Position numbers and translations under genes: made by a program. This document shows positions 60,299-64,000 of a stretch of 64,000 nucleotides of DNA, one piece after another. The notes under the pieces are model-generated. The model was not told the DNA's origin, searched no databases, and worked only from the letters and a program-made list of their open reading frames with translations. The first letter of the stretch is position 1. Each line of letters starts with the position of its first letter. Location: assembly GCF_040545875.1 (NCBI RefSeq), contig NZ_JBEPMR010000002.1. One strand, 5' to 3'. This DNA is from Faecalicatena_A orotica. Lineage in GTDB: Bacteria > Bacillota > Clostridia > Lachnospirales > Lachnospiraceae.

Positions 60299-61315
60299 AT
60301 GAAGAATGGAAAATATAGCATTTCAGACGTTGCGGAAATGCTGGGTGTGTCAAAGTCGACTGTTTCCCGCGCAATCAACGGCAACAGTGGGGTGGGGGAC
60401 GAGCTGCGGAAGAAAGTTCTGGATCTGGTGGACGAGATTGGTTACAAACCGAATACAATCGCCCAAAGCCTTAGCAGGGGCCGTGTCAATATTGTGGCTT
60501 TGATATTGGGAGATATAAGGAATCCTTTCTATGCGGATCTGGCTTTTAACATTCAGAGGATATTGAACAGTCATGGCTATATGGTCATGGTTTTTAACAG
60601 CGAATATGACGTCCAGCGTGAAATCGAATTTCTGAAATTAACAATACAATTTAATTTTGCCGGGCTGATATTGATTACGGCCCAGACCGAGATCGTGGAG
60701 GACATGCTTCATTCGATGGATGTCCCTATGGTGCTTGTCAACCGTATTCTGCCCTCATATACAGGCGACTCTGTCCTGACGGATAATTTTCAGGCAGGGT
60801 ATATGGCAGTGATGCATCTTCTGGAACTCGGACATAAGCATATCGGATTTGTCCGGGGGCCGGGAGTCTCTTCTGCATCCTCACAGCGTTTCGAAGGATA
60901 CAGGCAGGCACTGCGTAACTTCAGCCTTCCTTTCAATGAAGAATATGTCTATGAAAGCGACCTGAAGATGGAAACCGGCATTACGCTGGCCCGGAATTTC
61001 GTGAAAGACTTAAAGGTACGTCCGAGCGCGATGGTTGTTGTCAACGATATGACGGCGATCGGATTCATCGACGGGTGCAGGGAAAATGGGCTTAGTATTC
61101 CGGAGGACCTTTCTATAGTGAGTTTTGATGATATCGAGTTTTCGGCCATGAAAGGGATTGAACTGACGACGATCAGCCAGCATGTGGATAAGATGAGCGA
61201 ACACGCCGCAAGGCTGATGCTGAAGCAGCTGGAGGAAAAGGACGCAAAACCGGAGCGGGTCATTCTGGAACCGACGCTGGTCATAAGGAAGACAACCGGT
61301 CCATGCAAAGAATAA
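60299..61315 (+). CDS. LacI-family transcriptional regulator
   Basis: A 338-residue LacI/GalR regulator. HTH YSISDVAEMLGVSKSTVSRA (about 5-24) and sensor domain (about 60-335: ILGDIRNPFYADLA, FDDIEFSAMKGIELTTISQH). It follows the importer operon and is the best candidate to bind the GAAAACG-type boxes in the shared divergent region 6 kb upstream. The ATG at 60299 has an AAGGA site 12 bases upstream, so the spacing is loose. Confidence 0.88.
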   Translation: MKNGKYSISDVAEMLGVSKSTVSRAINGNSGVGDELRKKVLDLVDEIGYKPNTIAQSLSRGRVNIVALILGDIRNPFYADLAFNIQRILNSHGYMVMVFNSEYDVQREIEFLKLTIQFNFAGLILITAQTEIVEDMLHSMDVPMVLVNRILPSYTGDSVLTDNFQAGYMAVMHLLELGHKHIGFVRGPGVSSASSQRFEGYRQALRNFSLPFNEEYVYESDLKMETGITLARNFVKDLKVRPSAMVVVNDMTAIGFIDGCRENGLSIPEDLSIVSFDDIEFSAMKGIELTTISQHVDKMSEHAARLMLKQLEEKDAKPERVILEPTLVIRKTTGPCKE

Positions 61316-61323
61316 ATCATTGT

Positions 61324-61367
61324 CTGCCGCAGTGTGCTGTCAAATGCATGCTGCGGCAGTTTTTTTG
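61324..61367 (+). terminator. Terminator after LacI gene
   Basis: CTGCCGCAG (61324-61332) pairs with CTGCGGCAG (61351-61359), followed by TTTTTTTG. Confidence 0.85.
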
Positions 61368-61380
61368 TTCACCACATTTC

Positions 61381-61409
61381 TTGCACTTTCGTTCAGAATA
61401 GTGTACATT
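61381..61409 (+). promoter_or_regulatory. Promoter of the cysteine-desulfidase-family gene
   Basis: TTGCAC (61381-61386) and TACATT (61404-61409) with a 17-base spacer, 51 bases before ATG 61461. Confidence 0.5.
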
Positions 61410-61460
61410 TGTAATATGTGAATCGGATAGATTCCGGTATGTTTTGGAAGGAGAAGTCAA

Positions 61461-62735
61461 ATGAAAAAATCAGATGAAAGGTATAGTGCGTATGTACAGA
61501 TTCTGAAAGAAGAACTGGTTCCTGCAATGGGGTGTACGGAGCCGATCGCGCTTGCATATGCTGCCGCAAAGGCGAGAGAAGTGCTGGGGTGCCTGCCGGA
61601 GAGGGTACATATCGGGGCAAGCGGGAGTATTATTAAGAACGTGAAGAGTGTCATCGTGCCGAATACGGACCATTTAAAAGGGATTCCGGCGGCAGCGGTT
61701 GCAGGCATCATTGCAGGGCGCCCGGAGAAGGAACTGGAAGTTATCTCAGAGGTTTCCCGGGAAGAGATCGAAGAGATGCAGGAGTTTCTGGCGGAGAAGG
61801 AGATTAAAGTAGAGCATATTGACCACGGTATTACGTTTGATATTATCGTGACGGTTTCTGCAGGCGAGTCCTATGCACAGGTACGGATTGCGAATTACCA
61901 TACGAATATTGTACATATTGATAAGGACGGTGAGATCCTGCTGGATATCCCGGTGCGCGGGGAGTCGGAGGAAGGGCTGACGGACCGCAGCCTTTTGACC
62001 GTGGAAGGAATCTGGGATTTCGTCCAGACCGTGGATGTGGAGGATATCAGGGAAGTTCTCCAGCGCCAGATCGATTACAATACCGCAATTGCTGAGGAGG
62101 GTCTGCGCGGGAATTACGGGGCGAATATTGGAAACGTGATTCTGGAGGCGTATGGGGACGACGTTAGAAACCGTGCGAAAGCGATGGCGGCTGCCGGTTC
62201 GGATGCGAGAATGAACGGCTGTGAGCTCCCGGTTATCATTAATTCCGGAAGCGGCAATCAGGGGATGACCTGTTCCCTTCCGGTTCTGGAATATGCAAAG
62301 GAATTAAAAGCAGACAGAGAAAAAATGTTCCGTGCACTGGCATTATCGAATCTGGTGGCGATCCATCAGAAGACGGGCATCGGACGCTTGTCCGCGTACT
62401 GCGGTGCGGTAAGCGCCGGAGCGGCAGCGGGCGCCGGGATTGCGTATCTGTGCGGCGGAGGATATGAGGAGATCGCCCATACAGTCGTGAATGCGCTTGC
62501 GATTGTATCCGGTATGGTCTGCGACGGTGCAAAAGCATCCTGTGCCGCTAAGATTGCAGCGTCAGTTGATGCGGGAATCCTTGGATATAACATGTATATC
62601 CGCGGGCAGCAGTTCTACGGAGGCGACGGAATCATCACAAAGGGTGTGGAGAAGACAATCCAGAATGTCGGCCGGCTCGGCAAGGAAGGAATGCGCGAGA
62701 CAAACGAAGAGATTATTAAGATCATGGTAGAGTAG
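61461..62735 (+). CDS. L-cysteine desulfidase / serine-dehydratase-alpha family protein (UPF0597)
   Basis: The 424-residue protein is a full-length member of the family including E. coli YhaM (CyuA) and archaeal CdsB. MGCTEPIALAYAAAKAREVL (about 23-42) has the first conserved Cys, NSGSGNQGMTCSLPV near 258-272 and SGMVCDGAKASCAAKIAASV near 352-371 the other three for an iron-sulfur cluster. Relatives degrade L-cysteine to pyruvate, sulfide and ammonia. AAGGAG precedes ATG 61461. It is not clearly linked to the sugar locus. Confidence 0.85.
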   Translation: MKKSDERYSAYVQILKEELVPAMGCTEPIALAYAAAKAREVLGCLPERVHIGASGSIIKNVKSVIVPNTDHLKGIPAAAVAGIIAGRPEKELEVISEVSREEIEEMQEFLAEKEIKVEHIDHGITFDIIVTVSAGESYAQVRIANYHTNIVHIDKDGEILLDIPVRGESEEGLTDRSLLTVEGIWDFVQTVDVEDIREVLQRQIDYNTAIAEEGLRGNYGANIGNVILEAYGDDVRNRAKAMAAAGSDARMNGCELPVIINSGSGNQGMTCSLPVLEYAKELKADREKMFRALALSNLVAIHQKTGIGRLSAYCGAVSAGAAAGAGIAYLCGGGYEEIAHTVVNALAIVSGMVCDGAKASCAAKIAASVDAGILGYNMYIRGQQFYGGDGIITKGVEKTIQNVGRLGKEGMRETNEEIIKIMVE

Positions 62736-62783
62736 TCAGGCAGAGTCGCCATGATGAAATGAATGAGAATGGAGGAACTGGAT

Positions 62784-63653
62784 ATGAAACTGGAAAATGA
62801 ATATCTTTGTGTAGAGATTTCGGAGGAAGGCGCCGAACTCACAAGAATTTATGACAAACAAAAGGAGACGGACGTGCTGTGGGAGGGTAATCCCGTTTAC
62901 TGGAAACGGCATTCACCTGTCTTATTTCCAAATGTAGGAAAGACTTACCATAATACCGTGCGTATCCAGGGAACCCAGTATCCGACTTCTCAGCACGGGT
63001 TCGCAAGAGATAATACTTTCACATGTACGGTCTGTAAGAAAGACAGGGCCGAATTTCTCCTGCATTCGAATGAGGAGACGATGGAAGTGTACCCGTTTGA
63101 CTTTGAACTTTATATTTCCTATACTCTGACGGAAAAGACAGTCGAAGTAAAATGGAAGGTAAGAAATCCTTCCGATGAGACGATCTATTTCACCATTGGC
63201 GGACACCCGGCATTTCGTTTTGCAGAACAGGAGGGGAAGAAGGACGATTACTGCCTGCATTTCCCGGGAAAAGAAAGCCTGCAGTATATTCTGATTGATC
63301 CTAATTCAGGCACGGCAAACGTGGATGAGACTTTCGAAATGGAGCTTCAGGATGCCAAATATCCGTTGTCTGAACAACTGTTTGAGAATGATGCACTGAT
63401 CTTCGATGACGGGCAGATAGAGGAAGTATGGATCTGCAGAAAGGACGGAACGCCTTATGTAGGCATGAAGTGTGAGGGATTCCCGAATTTTGGAATCTGG
63501 TCTGTCAAAGATGCTCCTTTCGTATGCCTGGAACCTTGGGCCGGAAGATGCGACAACCGTGGATTTGAGGGGGACATATCCGAAAAACCCGGAATTAACA
63601 AGTTAGAAGGAATGGGAACATTTACGAAAACGTATCAGATTGTAGTTGCATAG
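62784..63653 (+). CDS. Aldose 1-epimerase family protein (LacX-like)
   Basis: A 289-residue galactose-mutarotase-fold protein. WKRHSPVLFPNVGKT near 38-52, QHGFARDNTFTC near 71-82 and TIGGHPAFRFAEQEG near 140-154 hold the conserved His residues; DDGQIEEVWICRKDG near 213-227 and FVCLEPWAG near 252 have the catalytic Glu. It interconverts sugar anomers. An upstream ATG (62763) is in frame, but ATGGAGGA is a better site for ATG 62784. Confidence 0.85.
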   Translation: MKLENEYLCVEISEEGAELTRIYDKQKETDVLWEGNPVYWKRHSPVLFPNVGKTYHNTVRIQGTQYPTSQHGFARDNTFTCTVCKKDRAEFLLHSNEETMEVYPFDFELYISYTLTEKTVEVKWKVRNPSDETIYFTIGGHPAFRFAEQEGKKDDYCLHFPGKESLQYILIDPNSGTANVDETFEMELQDAKYPLSEQLFENDALIFDDGQIEEVWICRKDGTPYVGMKCEGFPNFGIWSVKDAPFVCLEPWAGRCDNRGFEGDISEKPGINKLEGMGTFTKTYQIVVA

Positions 63654-63696
63654 ATGATATCCGGCGATTAGCTGAAACAGTAGGACTGCCGGAGGG

Positions 63697-63732
63697 AAAG
63701 AAGCTGACACTGCGTGTGGAGGCTTCTTTTTT
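63697..63732 (+). terminator. Terminator after the epimerase gene
   Basis: AGAAGC (63699-63704) pairs with GCTTCT (63722-63727), then TTTTTT. Confidence 0.65.
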
Positions 63733-63769
63733 CTGGGGAATTGCACTTGCTTCTATCCCCCACCGGGGG

Positions 63770-63798
63770 TTGTGTCATAAAAATCACAATGATATACT
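63770..63798 (+). promoter_or_regulatory. Promoter of the terminal lipoprotein gene
   Basis: TTGTGT (63770-63775) and TATACT (63793-63798), 17-base spacer, ahead of ATG 63826. Confidence 0.6.
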
Positions 63799-63825
63799 GA
63801 AAAAAATGCGATACAGGGGGAAAAT

Positions 63826-64000
63826 ATGGGAAGAAAAGTGATCAGTATATTGTGTGCCGCCGGCCTTCTGGCGGGACTTTTGACGGGGTGTTCCGGAAAA
63901 AGCAGTGAAGAAAAACAGGCTGCGGATAAAGATAATAAAGATTCTGTCATTGTGACTATGCCGACGACTTCGGAGCCGGAATCCGGCTTTGACCCTGCGT
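63826..64000 (+). CDS. Solute-binding lipoprotein, peptide/nickel ABC type (partial)
   Basis: The first 58 residues of a gene running off the right edge. MGRKVISILCAAGLLAGLLTGC is a signal peptide with lipobox Cys at 22; a charged Lys/Asp linker follows, and then DSVIVTMPTTSEPESGFDPA, the usual beginning of family-5 (oligopeptide/nickel) binding proteins. AGGGGG precedes ATG 63826. Confidence 0.75.
   Translation, partial: MGRKVISILCAAGLLAGLLTGCSGKSSEEKQAADKDNKDSVIVTMPTTSEPESGFDPA

Overview
The window looks like chromosome of an anaerobic, spore-forming Firmicute of the Clostridia, most likely a gut Lachnospiraceae. The evidence is strong AGGAGG-type ribosome sites, SpoIIR and a SipL-like DUF3794/LysM spore-coat protein, many solute uptake systems each with its own local regulator, and several proteins typical of that family. 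No rRNA, tRNA, CRISPR array or intact transposon was seen. The species cannot be fixed from the sequence alone.

Layout. 1-1.6 kb: the end of a racemase-like gene and an M20 dipeptidase. 1.8-9 kb: a LacI-type regulator and an inositol-type operon, iolG-iolI-iolE-iolH-like, ending in a sugar:cation symporter fused to a cytidylate-kinase-like domain. Two copies of one palindromic operator lie before iolG (inside its promoter) and before iolI. 9-16 kb: an AraC regulator followed by a second catabolic operon with two TIM-barrel isomerases, two Gfo/Idh/MocA dehydrogenases and another GPH symporter. It probably handles a cyclitol, keto-sugar or glycoside. 16-21 kb: PlsC, a lipoprotein, SipL, and a TetR gene overlapping two flavodoxin-like genes. 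21-26.7 kb: a LacI regulator with twin operators and an RbsBAC-like sugar ABC importer with an SGNH hydrolase. 26.8-27.4 kb: a decayed RhuM-family gene ending in a 166-base near-perfect palindrome. 27.6-35.7 kb: ispE, a GntR regulator, spoIIR, a CDF metal exporter, an acyl-ACP thioesterase, and a sigma-factor/membrane-protein/ABC operon. 35.9-49 kb: housekeeping genes (cvfB, dnaE, pfkA, murI, a DUF1934 protein, a membrane-anchored MutS relative, cardiolipin synthase, an exported trigger-factor-like PPIase) and two HPr-like proteins without the active-site histidine. 49-61.3 kb: two divergent operons sharing a 427-base intergenic region. One encodes acyl-CoA ligase, CoA-transferase, SDR and thiolase. 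The other encodes a metallo-beta-lactamase-fold lactonase-like hydrolase, a complete sugar-type ABC importer and, from its own promoter, a LacI regulator. 61.4-64 kb: a cysteine-desulfidase-family protein, a LacX-like epimerase and the start of a solute-binding lipoprotein.

The most interesting parts are: (a) the divergent 49-61 kb locus, which reads as a possible import, hydrolysis, CoA-activation, oxidation and thiolysis route for an ester- or lactone-type compound; (b) the two cyclitol/keto-sugar operons, one with the transporter-kinase fusion; (c) a dispersed AAAGGGGTC palindrome that has become the coding end of one gene and a hairpin leader of another; (d) the giant palindrome in the rhuM remnant. 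All substrates are inferred from family and context.
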